From: Syngnathus acus
Taxonomy: Eukaryota; Chordata; Actinopteri; Syngnathiformes; Syngnathidae
Assembly (NCBI RefSeq): GCF_901709675.1
Contig: NC_051087.1
Coordinates: 700,001 to 764,000, forward strand
Direction of reading: 5' to 3'
Length of the DNA stretch: 64,000 bases
Shown here: positions 34,001-52,341 of the stretch, one piece after another
Layout of the letters: the number at the start of each line of letters is the position of its first letter
How positions within the stretch are numbered: the stretch's first letter is position 1
Notes under the pieces: generated by a model
What the model was told of the DNA's origin: nothing
Databases searched by the model: none
What the model saw: only the letters and a program-made list of their open reading frames with translations
Made by a program: the position numbers and the translations under genes

Positions 34001-37000
34001 CGGCGCCACGTGCAACGTGTGCGGATCGGCGCTGAAAGACAGGCCGGCCACCGTGACGGGCGTGACGGGCGTAACGGCGCGACGCGGCTTCAGGCCGCAC
34101 CCCGTCAAACCTCGCGGCGGCGGCGGACAGAAGAGGAAGCTGCAGTTGGAGTTTGAGCCGGCTCACGAAGACCAGCTCCTCAACCGCATCATGTCGCTCA
34201 TTGAGCCCGGAGGTACAAGTCCAGAAATCGACGACAATTTTGAAGTCCACTTTTTGGAACTTGCCAATGGCGTTTGTGGTTGTTAGGCGACGACCATAAG
34301 CTGACGCCGGCGTACCTTTTGTGTCTGTGCATCCAACACTCGGCCTCCGCCTTCCCGCCCGGGAGCTTTGGCAAACTGCTCCTCAAGATTGTCCGGCGGA
34401 TACAGACCGTGGCCTGGGTCAGTCGCCCGCCGCAAATTCCACTTCTTCCTTTTTCCTCTCCCTTTTTGTTTCAGGCTACTTGAGCTCAGCCGTGGGGGGC
34501 GGATCCAGCTGTCATTTTTTTTTAAATATAGTTAATATAGTATATGATTAAAATAAATTGAAGAGGAGATTGAATTATAGAGATTCTTTCGTACCTTTTA
34601 TTTTCATCATTTTCAAAAATGTCATATTGGTTGAATGGACCATAAAGCTTTTTTTTTTTCATACAGGAATTTTACGTGAGTTAAACATGAATGAGTAGAT
34701 GTGTGTGTGTGTTTTGCAGGAGAAGACCAAGGAGTTAGCTCAGAAGCAAGCTCAACAGTGAGTATCGTTTTTCCGCCTCGCCTTTTCAAAAGTCTTGAGC
34801 GTGTTTGCGTACCTTGCAGGCAGGACCCGGCGTCGCTATCACTGCTCAACATCTCAGACCTGATCCCAGACCTGCAGACCATCTTCTTCTGGATGTCCAA
34901 CTCCATCGAGATCCTTTACTTCATTCAGCAGAGAGCGCCGGCGTACACGCACAACATGGAGACGCTGCAAGGTACCCGTGACGGAAATGACATGGCGGAC
35001 GTCGGCTTCACTCGACCTCGTTGATGTTCATGAAAACGTGCTTGGCAGGTTCTTTCCAAAACCCGACCTTGTCTTTAATGTTACTCGCTAAAACGTGCAT
35101 ATTAGGTCTTTGATGAAAACAAAAGCGCTCAACGTCACTTTGATGTTTAGGTAATCATGTTCATGTTAAGTTCCTAAAATCGGTTTGGTCAGGTGAAGAC
35201 TATGTAGGTGACCAAAATGGAAATATGAGTGCCACTCCAGTCTCGCTCACCCAGTTAATATCTTTGACGTCTATAACCGTCAATGGCACTGAACGAGTTA
35301 AAAACACTGTGCTTTTCCTAAAGTGTGTTTTTTTTTTTTTGCTCTCGCAGGCTCCAAGGAGTCACTGCTGTCGGCCACTATCTCGGCCAACGAGGAGGCC
35401 ATGAGCATCTTGGAGGAGGTCATCATGTACACTTTCCAGCAGTGCGTCTACTACATCACCAAGGTACGTGCGACAACAAAGACATGAAGTCAATTTGGAA
35501 TCTTTGCAGAGCAGGTTTTTGTAAACATTTTCAATTTGAGACAATTTTAGCCTTGAAGTCATCCGACAATTTTGCCATTCAGGCTCTGTACGTGGTGCTG
35601 CCGCCTCTTCTGGACTGCAACCCGTTCCCGGCGGACAGCTCCGAGCCGTGCTGGAAAGGAGGCGTGGGATTCCCGGAGCCGGTCCGCAAGGTCCTCCAGG
35701 TCCGAATGATTCCGACTCAGAAAGATGCTTGAATGAAAGATATATATATTAAAAAAAAAAATACAATTTCAAAATGGCTGGTGGAATGTTTGCGTAGGTG
35801 TTCCAGAGTGCCCAGGAGCTGCTGCAGGCTTACCAGGTCCACCCGGAGATACAGGCGCAGATGTTCGCCTACCTCTTCTTCTTCTCCAATGTGTCGCTCT
35901 TCAACCAGCTGATGGACAAAGGTAAAGGGGATGACCTTGGTTGCTCTCACCTCCACTCGACTTTCCCTGAGGAGCCCCGCCTGCAGCGCCCTTGTCAGCA
36001 CTTTGATTTGAGGCGGGCGGGCGGGCGGGCGGGGGAGATGTTGGGCAGGGGGAGCCAATCAAGATTTGTCCTTGGTGTCCTTCTGTCCTCTCTGCTCTCT
36101 AATTCCCATCAGCTCGCTTCCTCCGAGTGGGAAAAGGAGGTTTGATTGAATGAAGAAAGAAAGAAAGGGAGGGAGGGAGGGAGAAAACACCACGACGGGG
36201 GGGAGAAGGTCAAACCCTCCCTCGTTCTGCCGCTCTGGTCTTACGGCTCGTCATCAAAATTGTGCAACCTGCAGACGTGGCGCCGGCCATCTGTCTGGAG
36301 TAGGCGCTGCCACTCTCGAGACATTTTAGGGGCCTGGAGAGAATGGAAATGTTTCCCCTTGACGTCAAATCAACGTGGCGGATTTTTGGCGCCCACCCAA
36401 TTTCATCGGCAACTGGCTTTTCGAACAAACAGCCGAGAGCTTCAAATGGGAACTTGCAAACTGTCACGTCTCGTCCCCGGTTTGTTTATTCTGTGCATAT
36501 TGTCATGGTTTCTGTCCGTGTGCCTGTGTGCTCGCCTCGCCCCGCCCCTCCCCTCCCGTGTGCCCATGATCAGTGTAATCATTCTCACCTGCCTGTGGTG
36601 TATTTAAGTCCTGTCTGCCCCTCCCTCCCTCCGGTCGGGTCATTGTTGTCGTACTGTCTTGTTGTTGGCATGTCCTGCTGTCTTTTTGTCTCACGTCCCG
36701 CTCAGTCAGTCCGTCCGTCCAGTTATTGTTTTGTTAACCTGTGTCAGTTTGCCTTTTGAGTTTGCTCAGTAAACCCTGGTCCGAGCTGCATTTGGTCACC
36801 CTGCTCCATCCGTTCCATGACAAAAACAAAATGGAGGACACATTTAGCTCCGTCTACCAATTTTTCGTATTGAAAGACGCTTTGAAAAAGAAAGAAAACA
36901 ATCGATCCCAGAGCCACATCCTGCTTCACCAAGTCGAGCAGCGAGTACATTTTGCAGGTTGGATCGCAGACACGTACGTCGTACGTCTTCATTAGTGATG

Positions 37001-40000
37001 ACTGCGGCGCTGTCCGGCGCCCTGTCCTGTCCTGTCTGGCTCCCCGCAGTCTCTCATTGATGTTTTGGTCGCCGTGGTAACACAAGAGGGAGGAGTGTGT
37101 GTGTGTGTGGGCCAGGGGTGGGCAATTGCGGAGGGCCCCCCGGCCGGTGTCCTGCATTTTTTCTATGTCACCCTGTTGCAACCTACCTGATTCAAATGGT
37201 CCGATAATTAGCAAGGTCTGCAGAAGCTGGATAAAAATCCTGATCATTTGAAGCAGGTGTCTTGCAGCAGGGAGACCTAGAAAACATGCAGGACACCGGC
37301 CGGCCGGCCAAATTGCCCACCCCTGGTGTAGGCTGACGCTGACGTTTGCAACGCGCACTCACAGACGTCTGGAGCATCCTGAAATGATTCACAACGCTTG
37401 ACCTTTCCCACAATTTGCTCCAGCCTTTTTTCAAAATGGATTAAGCAAAGCTAGCAAAAAAAATAGTTTGTCACGTTATTCCCAAAGCAAAGAAATGCCA
37501 TAGCCCATAATGACACTTTTTTGAATCTGGGAAGCGTTAGCGGCTAATTGTGCTTTCACCTGCTCAATAGATTAGCCCTGAGCTAGCATAGCTCTTTGTT
37601 TGGTGTGTGCATTGGCTGGCCAGCCGAGCTTTCTGACACCTTTACGAGCGAGGTCAAGCGATGTCTCGTCTGTTGCGGCCAGATTACACCATGCCGAGAC
37701 ATAAGCCTATTACACAAGCATATGGCGCAATACGGATGGATGGATGGATGGATTTTCACATTTGCTATGTGTTAGCATTGAGCTCTAGCGGCCGGTGGGT
37801 GTGTGCGTGCGTGCAGGTCCATCGCGTGGCTGGTTCCAGCGCTCCAAAGTGTTGCAGGTGCAAGCGTGTCTGCGGATGCTGTCGGAATGGGCCCGCAAGT
37901 CGTCCCTGGGACATCTGGCGGACAAATTCTTCACCAAACTCAACAGCGCCGTGGCCGTCCTGGCCACGCCGCCGCAGCAACTCACGCAGGTAAGATGCCT
38001 TCCTTTCTTCTTTGCAAATGGAATCTTTGTTGGATAGCGTTCATTCATTCGCTTTCAATTAATTCGATGAAAACAGCAACAACAACAAAAAGGTTTTTTC
38101 TTAAAGACATGTTTTTTAACTCCATCTAAATAACGCCTTTGGCAGCTTTTCTTTAATCAATTGAATTAGATTTGAAACATTTTTCCCCAAACCCTTGCAA
38201 ATGAATATCTTTGAACTTTTTTAAAAAATTCAATCAATTTTTTCCAGTGAAATTACAATGCAATTAAAATTTGCATTGAATATTTTCACGTTGAAACGTT
38301 CCTTCAGATGAGCTGGCGAATGTTGTCGAGCGAGCACCCGGCCCTGAAGCCGGTGCAGCTACACAGGATCCTGAGCCAGTACCAGATCACCGCAGAGACC
38401 GGACCCGTGCCTGCGTGGCAGCCCGCCAGCGAGGACGAGGCCTACGTCTACCGCACAGGTGACCCGCTCGGAGAGAGGGAGAGACACTGACCTGCCACTA
38501 ACGTGGCTCCATCTGTGCATTCAGTGGACCTCCTGGAGAGCTTTGAGAACCACCCTCCCATCGTGCTGCCCAGCAGCGGCTTTGGCGTGGACGTAGACGG
38601 CGAGCGCGTGGAGGACAGCGTCTACCGACAGCTGCTCTACGTACGCCACTTCCTGTGGGGCCTGCGCGCCAAGACGCACGCTAACGCCACGCACACTAAC
38701 GGCAACAACAACAATGCGGCTGATGTTCAGGTGAGGCTGCGTCCCCAAGGCAGACAAACATTTGCACGCGCACACACACACACACACACACATGTACAGG
38801 CACACACCAACATTGTAATCTGTGCGTAAGCAGCTGCGCTGGTTGAGGAGTTTCATGGTAATCTTTCAGATGAAAGACAAAACCTCACACACACACACAC
38901 ACGAAGAAGAAGCTAGACATGGTTAAATCATGGCTAATCTGCTTAGTGGTCAGGCTGTCTCATCAATGGGCCGACTAGACCGTAATCCTCCATCTTAGAA
39001 CATGTCGTCGTCATGATGAAGAAATCTCCTCTAAAAAAAAGGGCGCATTCATCAGCTACAATTTGAGCCTGAAAAAAATGCCGTTCACCCGCCAGAAGCT
39101 TCAGATTGTCCAAACCAGGAATCGATTACTCAATGATGAGGCGAGTGATTTTCAGTGGCGCTAGTGGTACGAGGGCACCCTCTGGTGGCAAGCGAAAGGA
39201 TCACTGCCCAGTTTAGTTGCCTTTCCATTTCAACCACCTTTTTTTTATGCCTGATAAAATAGATGGCACAAGTATTACAGCTTCTATTGGAATGAATGTT
39301 TCCTGGAAATGTCCTGTAGAGGGAGCTGCTGCCCCTGCCCTTGACGCAGGGCAGCCCCCGTTCGGCCCCCGGCGACGGCGAGGAAGAAAACGGCCGAGGC
39401 CAAGCGCACAGTCTCCGGAGAAACGGGGCCGGCGTCCACCACCACCATCCCCAACAGCACCCGGCCACTGCAACGGGGTACACCGAGGGAGGGGGCGGGG
39501 CCCCGCAGATGAACGGATGCGGAAAGAGGCCTAACGGGATCATATCTAACGGCATGGAAGGTAGGACTTTGGGGGGATACTCTCAATCGTTTGCGCTGGC
39601 GCTATTGCCAATTTAAAAAAAACAAACTGTAGCATACAGATATAAACAATGACACCTGCTCGCGGTCCGTGCTATTGCATGTGACTGGACCCTAACCCCT
39701 CTTGGCTTGCATCGCTGTCTTTCTGTGTGGACCCCATTGCAAGACCCTTTGTGTGTGTTGCTGTGCGCGTGTGTGCCCTCTGCAGGCTGTGTTACTCGTA
39801 GCTGTGAGTTCCCCTTCCCCGTGTGGTCCTCGTCCCCAGGCGCCCCTCCCCTCCCTGATGACATGTGTGTGGTGCTTGTAGTGGAACTGGACAAAGGACC
39901 CTATGGACTCGGCATGGGACTCATTGACGGCCTGGTGCGTTTTTTTTTTTGTCATTAAACAGCATACTCTATTATAATGATCAATTATAAAATGACTTCC

Positions 40001-40333
40001 CCCCCCCCCCCCCCCCCCTCCACATTAGCACACGCCTCTCAACGCCCCAGGCATCTACATCCGCACGCTGATCCCCGATGGGCCGGCGGCGTCCGACGGC
40101 CGGCTGAGGATCGGGGATCGGATCCTGGCCGTCAACGGGACCAGCCTGATCGGCGCTGACTACCAGAGGTTTGATGATCTGGTTGACTTTGAACTTCAAC
40201 TCAACATTGATCTTCTCCCTTTCATTTGTGTAGTGCAGTGGATCTGATCCGCCTGGGAGGAGGTCGCCTCCGCTTCCTGGTGGCCAAGTCAGACCCGGAA
40301 GTGTCGGAGAAGATCAGCGCCTCGTCCTGTTGA
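31091..40333 (+). CDS. radil: radil: Ras-associating and dilute domain-containing protein
   Basis: Nineteen exons join in phase to 1102 residues: 31091-31174, 31395-31887, 32948-33063, 33133-33303, 33547-33858, 33915-34212, 34287-34417, 34720-34757, 34820-34971, 35351-35463, 35583-35699, 35798-35921, 37817-37989, 38308-38458, 38525-38730, 39320-39560, 39786-39934, 40029-40168 and 40234-40333. Radil is a Rap1 effector that supports cell adhesion and neural crest migration. The order is: N-terminus MFYGSSSG; RA domain (about 73-175, GVLKIFGDEICAG to LWKPREG); serine-rich linker; FHA-like domain (about 289-392, YLLNREQHTVGQ and HGDLLSFGAHY); dilute domain (about 490-890, DDHKLTPAYLLCLCIQHS, FFWMSNSIEILYFIQQ, QQCVYYITK, PPIVLPSSGFGVD); low-complexity segment; C-terminal PDZ (about 998-1085, ELDKGPYGLGMGLIDG to FLVAKSD). 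Intron 5 has a GC donor. Length is close to the human 1075. Confidence 0.95.
31182..31232. repeat. (AC)n microsatellite in radil intron 1
   Basis: CA repeat with one TCA-type interruption, just after the first coding exon donor. Confidence 0.9.
32222..32308 (+). other. Possible phase-1 cassette exon of radil
   Basis: Between coding exons 2 and 3, an acceptor CCGCCGTAG at 32213-32221 and donor AAAG/GTGGGG bound an 87-bp open segment. Its phase (1-1) fits both neighbours and it would insert 29 residues beginning GPKAPHFLVALMGRVHRS. A second donor 17 bp later (CAG/GTAGGC) would break the frame. It sits in a GC-rich island inside an otherwise AT-rich intron. Whether it is used is unknown. Confidence 0.4.
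33325..33460. repeat. Dispersed repeat in radil intron 4 (CACTCATTCAGTGCC type)
   Basis: Two adjoining units share ATTATAGACGYCAAAGAT and AACYGGGTTGGC, ending in GAATGAGTTAA. The reverse complement of the same unit appears at 35235-35300 (AATATCTTTGACGTCTATAA ... TGAACGAGTTAA). This looks like a dispersed fish repeat, family not assigned. Confidence 0.6.
33859..33914 (+). other. GC-AG intron of 56 bp in radil
   Basis: The donor reads AAG/GCAAGT, the strong form seen at GC-AG introns. The acceptor is GTACCAG/GAC. Only this choice keeps the frame between the FHA-like domain (LYK) and DPTGAKPLP. Confidence 0.8.
35235..35300. repeat. Inverted copy of the 33325 dispersed repeat
   Basis: Reverse complement of the unit at 33325-33460, sharing TTTGACGTCTATAAC and TGGCACTGAACGAGTTAA. 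Confidence 0.6.
36462..36822. mobile_element. Probable solo LTR in radil intron 12
   Basis: The segment starts TGTCACG and ends CATGACA (TG...CA with short inverted ends). It holds an internal TATTTAAG promoter-like box and an AGTAAACCC poly(A)-like site, the layout of an LTR. Flanks CAAAC and AAAAC may be a degraded 5-bp target duplication. No internal coding region follows, so it would be a solo LTR. Confidence 0.6.
37068..37081. promoter_or_regulatory. X-box motif GTCGCCGTGGTAAC
   Basis: A single RFX-type palindrome in radil intron 12, next to a hAT-type element. Confidence 0.35.
37113..37325. mobile_element. Non-autonomous hAT-type element in radil intron 12
   Basis: A 213-bp element with long terminal inverted repeats starting CAGGGGTGGGCAATT (about 48 bp with small changes). 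It is flanked by 8-bp duplications GTGTGGGC and GTGTAGGC (one mismatch). No coding capacity. Confidence 0.9.
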
Positions 40334-41550
40334 CGGACGGACGGACGGAGGGAGGAACCGATGGACCGGGCTAGCAGCGTGTCATTTCTGCACGACAGGA
40401 TGGCGTGCTTGTAAATAAAGGCTGCAAACATTCAGCATTCATGGCTTGCCGTTTGGCCGAGCGAGCCACATTTGGCGCTCCTTCGCTGGTACTCCGGATG
40501 ATGCCGATGATGTCATCACTATGGGACGCTTTGTTGGGCCCCAACAACATTTTGTGCATCCAGATGAAAACTCACTCAGTGGTGCCCCCTGGGACTGATT
40601 TTGGTGGACAGTCTCAAGGACCCCTGCTCAAAATTGAACAGGAAGCCCGTCTATTTTGGGTTTGGGGTTATGGGGAAGGGTTTGGGGTCAAGGTAAGCAG
40701 TTGGGTTTGGGGTTAAGGTTAGCTTTTAGGCTCCTGCATGGTGTCAAAGTTTTTGGGTCATTTTGAGGATTGGCCATTGACTAGCGCAGTCGGTTGGCCA
40801 TTGCTTTTTGCAGTTTTATTTCTAATGATGATTGTAGTCCAAACTGACCTTTTTTTACAAGATAAAACATTTCTCCTTCTTTGTTGTGCTGCTGCTTTTT
40901 CCACTCTCGACCATGTATGGACATGCAAATCAAGCGGGTGGAAAAAGAGTGCAATAAAAAGTCAACACTGATTGATTGGCAGTATTTGGCATCGTTGAGG
41001 TTTTTTGAAATATCTTCATAATAAAGTTATCTTTTCATATTCCAAAAAGTGGTTCAAGTCAATGTGGCTTTAATTTTGTGGTACGACATTCTTGGTAATC
41101 ACAACTGTGGGACATTTATAAAAACAATCATCTCTAGAATGTATCAATAATGCTTTTTTTTTTTTAATTTTTTTACACAAACTCTTGAGAAAAAATAGCT
41201 TCTAGTTGCGATGTTAGCGCGGCTAATGCTGCTCTAACATTCTAAAAAGCAGTAAAGGTTAAAATAAAAATGACAGTGTTTTTTTTGTTATTTTTAAAGG
41301 GTAATAAGTGTCTTTTTTTCTTGTAAAAGCTCAATGAAATAATGCATTTGTTTCAGGTTTGGGCAACATTGTTTGGATTTCGCCATTACTGACCATTGCT
41401 GCAATTTGGCCAAGCTTGTAACAATGTCATCGTCTTCTTGGCTACTCAGTAAGCCCATTTCTTCATCCATCAAAGTCCTCGAGTAGTGTTTGCTTCCATT
41501 TTTTGGAGTTAAATAATTTTGTGACAAAACTCCCTTCAGGTGTTTTCTTT
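40334..41550. other. Convergent 3' region of radil and foxk1
   Basis: Radil ends with a TGTAAATAAA signal at about 40412-40419. G-rich repeats of GGGTTTGGGGTTA type lie at 40655-40720. The remainder up to the foxk1 stop is AT-rich and probably foxk1 3' UTR on the minus strand. No other gene seen. Confidence 0.6.
40414..40419 (+). terminator. Polyadenylation signal AATAAA, radil
   Basis: Strong TGTAAATAAA context, 81 bp after the stop. Confidence 0.75.
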
Positions 41551-48390
<6,840 letters not shown>

Positions 48391-48406
48391 TCACACTTGT
48401 AGTTCC

Positions 48407-48412
48407 TTTATT
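48407..48412 (-). terminator. Polyadenylation signal AATAAA, hapstr1
   Basis: TTTATT on the plus strand at 48407-48412, with another at 48427-48432, about 400 bp beyond the hapstr1 stop on the minus strand. Confidence 0.55.
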
Positions 48413-48651
48413 GGCATAATGGGTTATTTATTGTACATGAACATGTCCGGTTTCATTTCCTTTTTTGTCTTTACAATATTTACCACATAGTAACAGCACC
48501 AAGTGTTTTTATTATTATTTACACACATTACATAAAGATTGTATCACAAAGCATGTGTGAATTGAAAAAAAACAAAAAAAACGGGGTAGGAGCATGTGTG
48601 TTGGGTTACTTCCAATGTCATCACGAGTGCAAACATAAATAGTGCATATGT

Positions 48652-48664
48652 GTTGCCTGGTAAC
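48652..48664. promoter_or_regulatory. Perfect X-box GTTGCCTGGTAAC
   Basis: A 13-bp RFX consensus match in the hapstr1 3' UTR region. Confidence 0.4.
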
Positions 48665-48824
48665 CAAAAGTAATAAGACACGCACGGGGACTCAAAATGC
48701 CGGTGACGATGGGGGCGTGTGTCCAAATAAAGTCTATTTCACGATTATCATACGTAGCAATGCAGCTAGGATGGCGCTTGAGGGGCCGGACGAGTTTCAG
48801 TTCTCTGCAGCCGGTCTTTGGCGC

Positions 48825-51012
48825 TCAGAGCATCCGGTTGCGTTTATGCGTGGGCGAGTCCGTGATGACGTCGCCGCAGGGGGCGGCGCCCCGCTTGCGG
48901 TTGGCGGCCGAATCCAGGTGGAGGGCCATTTCCTCGGCAATGAAGGTGTTCAGGTCCACGTCGTGAAGGCCGTTGCGGCGCCTGGCGTGGGGGGGCGCCA
49001 CCGCCGGGTGGGTGGGCGAGCCGGGCGGCGGGCCCGACGAGCGCACGGAGATGCTGGCCATGGCGCCGCTGAGACCTGGACGAGGTACAAAGGTCTATAC
49101 CTCCATTCAAGACAACACCCAGTATGTAACTTGTCTCTCGCCCTCCTCCCCTGTCATGTTGGCCTGTTTTCTGCCCCCTTCCTATTTCACTCAGTCAGCT
49201 AAGGGTCCACATGCATAAAAACCTTTCCTTCTATTAACTAAGTACAATTGATATATTTGATGCATGAACATTGTTATGAAACAAACAAGAGACGGAGGGC
49301 TCCGCCGCTGTGGGAGGGATCACAGCCAAGCAAAGCTGCTCTTTACGTTCCCTTTAAAGTGTATCCGTACTGACCGTGCAGGGCTATGGCCTCTCGGAAG
49401 GGCTGCAAGTCCGTCTCCACGGAGCTGCCCGTCTCGGGCGGCCGGCTGGCGGCCACCATGGCTCCCCGGGGCGGGGCCCGAGTCGTCCTGGGAGGGGGGT
49501 TCTTGCCGCACAGGAAGCTGATGAGGTCCTCTCGCCGGATGGTTCTCCGGCGCTTCTTCACCCAGGCCATCACCTCTTTGTTGCGGCGCTGGTAGCCGAT
49601 CTGGATCCCCAGGTCGTAGCTGCGCTGGCGCGCCTCCATGCTCTCTGGGTCACAACAACCAAAATACGGTTCTTACAAGCAAGCACCACCACCACAGAAC
49701 GTGGCCCCAGTATAAGCTGAGCACTCATTTGACTTGACTTTCCCTGACAGGTTTTAACATCCCATTGCCAACACTAGCTCTCTAAGTTTTGTGTTTCGTC
49801 ACGCATTCAAAATTCATCAGAATGACGCGACTGCTCCTCTTGGCGGTTGTTGGGGATGAACAAAGAAAAGAAATCAACTCTTTTTCAGGATGTCATTACC
49901 CACCTTTGTACATGTTAGTGACGGCAGTGGCTGCATTCTGGAAGGGCACCCAGAGCGAAAGGCCTTGCTGCTGACATTCTCGGTCTGAAAATCACATTTC
50001 ACAAACTTGAAAAAAAAAAAAAAAAAACTTTTATTCATTGTTCTTCTCCTTTCCTTGTTTACAAAAAGCAAATAACGACAATTTGGGCCCAACATCCTTT
50101 CAAAATAATCAGCATAACGCTAATTTTGTGCCGTTCTTAAGCTTTCAATTCCGTACAAGCAACTGTAAACTTTTTTTCCACCTTTTGACTTTATTTCCAA
50201 ATACACGCCACAATCAGACAAATGGCTGCATTGCCAAGTTGTGTACAAATGGAGCAGACTGTGGTGGACGGCGGCGGGTGAGGGGAAAAGAATTAAGCCG
50301 TTTAAGCAATGCCGATGCCGATGCCAATGCCTCCTCAGAACTGATCGTACTTCGATTTTTCACGTCACAGCCAGACGGGAGGAGGGAGGACAAGGGTTGC
50401 CAAGTTCCTCACTGCTTAGCACGTATGACCGCTAAGTAGCATTAGCTTAGCATCCAGGGGGAGACAGGCGAGGGCCTCTAAACGTGCTGAGCACTTCTGA
50501 AGACTACCTGCATCTTTGGAAGTCCACTTTTCGACTCTGCAGGGTAACACTTCCGCAAAAAACGGTGGCCGTCTGGAGGCAACCGGGTAAGGTTAGCGTC
50601 GAGTTCCGATCCGACACGAGCCCGAAAGAAACGCTTAATGGGAACAATATGTTCAACACGACAATGAAAGACCCAATGGAGAATTACTGGGGGACCGGCG
50701 TTCATTTAAAGGTAGATCAAGAGAGGCGTTGGCCGGTGTCCTTTGTGTATGCCCCCCATCACTCTTCTCTTCTCTTCTCGTGTCCCCCACCCGTCTGTCA
50801 TCAGGGACCGTACCTTTGTAGAGCTGCGCCACCGCCGTGGCAGAGTTCTGGAAGAGGTGCCACAGCTTCTGTTGGTTCTGCTCCGTCTCCTCGTCGCCCA
50901 GCGGCTCGCTCTGCTCGGCAGCGGCCAGGCACTGCCGCTCCCACTTGGAGAACCAGTGCTCGGGGCCGTGCTCCTGGATCTCGGCTTCTCCCTCCTCCTT
51001 CCTTTCCTCCAT
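48825..51012 (-). CDS. hapstr1: hapstr1: HUWE1-associated protein modifying stress responses (C16orf72 homologue)
   Basis: Minus-strand exons 50814-51012, 49904-49984, 49375-49644 and 48825-49075 join in phase to 266 residues. HAPSTR1 is a conserved stress-resilience protein that binds the ubiquitin ligase HUWE1. The product begins MEERKEEGEAEIQEHGPEHW and contains SKWERQCL and QKLWHLFQNSATAVAQLYK. It continues LSLWVPFQNAATAVTNMYK, IQIGYQRRNKEVMAWVKKRR, TIRREDLISFLCGK, SSVETDLQPFREAIALHGLS and NGLHDVDLNTFIAEEMALHL. It ends CGDVITDSPTHKRNRML, nearly colinear with the human protein of about 275 residues. The human acidic Gln/Ala stretch near residue 40 is shortened here. All three introns are phase 1. 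A GC-rich block follows upstream. Confidence 0.95.
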
Positions 51013-52341
51013 GGCTAACGGGTTAGCCTCGACGCTAGCCCGCCCGCCCGACCGTCCGACCGGCCGCTAGACGTGTACAATCTCGTCGCGGGGATTCGCG
51101 GTCCTTGGCGGTTAATGTTCGATACTTTGCGGGAGAGAAAAATGTTCTTCGGGCCTCTAGCGCGAAGAGGGGACGGGGGAACACGGATAATTGCCGCTAG
51201 AGTCGCATTGTGTTGGTCGGCTTGTCCGCCCTACTTACACAATACACACACATACACCACCGCACTAGAATGACAACACAAGATTTTCTGCCTTTAGCCC
51301 CGCCCAACTCGTGTCCTTTCCGAAAGGCGATTGGCTACGGCGACAATCATGCTTAGAGCTGAACACGAATTCTGATTGGCTAATAGGTGACGAGCTGAGC
51401 AGAATACTGAGCTGCGATTGGTCAAGAAATAAATGACACCGACGAGGAGCCTGGCCTTTTTCACTCAGTCTTTACTACATTATGACCGGCAGGAGGCAGC
51501 AAGATGCCGTGGAAAGCGTCCACTCCCCCTGCTTCTTGAAAAATGTTGGCGGAAGTCTTTCTTGAGAGGTCGACTTCGGCGATTAAACGTATTTTTATAA
51601 AAGGCCTTAATATCCAGATGACGCCACAAGTACGTGGTGGTCTCGTGGGAACGAAGACATTTGTTGGACCCATTTTGGGGACTGAACGATAGCAACACAG
51701 CGCAATGTAAAACTTTTGTTATTTTATGATATTATTTAAAATTGTATTTTTCGCAACCCTTCTCAATGATTGTACGTGAACACAAACAATGCCATTAACA
51801 AAAGTCTATTTCATTATATTTTTAATGAATTTTCTTTTCAAGATGTCGCATTCCGGACGTGACGCTTGGACTCACGGAACGTGCAGGAAAACATACTGAG
51901 AAACGTAATATTTGATGTTTTTAATCAATCACTTGAATTACTATTAAAGCAATATTAACTTTTTTAAATGAACGTTCACAATTCGGTTTTATGAGATGGG
52001 TTCCGTTTTCTGCAGGCCTTATCTCGGTGGCCCGTGCTTAATGGAAGGTCTCAACCGCTGCTACATGACCGCAAACTATACAAGAACATTAAGATTGTCA
52101 AATGAATACAAGTGAGTGTTTCTGTCATGTTTGCATCTTTGATGACAGTCGTTGAGATTAGATTTGGAGTGCATGGAAAGTTCAAGTTCACGCTGTGTTT
52201 TATTTTTTTTTTATTTTTTAATCATGTCTGATAGTGAGGGAGAGTCCAAAGATTAGCGGGAGATGTTTTTATGGCCGCTCGACGTTTCTGTGCTTGCCAT
52301 GAAAACATCCAAGGCCGCCATCGACTTGTCACATTTCGATC
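51013..52341. other. Divergent interval, hapstr1 / abcg2
   Basis: GC-rich DNA at 51013-51240 with CCGCCCGCCCG repeats is the likely hapstr1 promoter and 5' UTR. CCAAT-type boxes (ATTGG) occur at 51330-51420. The remainder is AT-rich without exons. The abcg2 promoter should lie near its right end. Confidence 0.55.

Noticed and set aside
40655-40720. Telomere-like GGGTTTGGGGTTA repeats
   Set aside because: Units are irregular and few; they look like a degenerate G-rich repeat (a similar one is near 28250), not an interstitial telomere array.
50038-50705. Overlapping ORFs in hapstr1 intron 1
   Set aside because: They lack splice-compatible homology to hapstr1 or any family I recognise.
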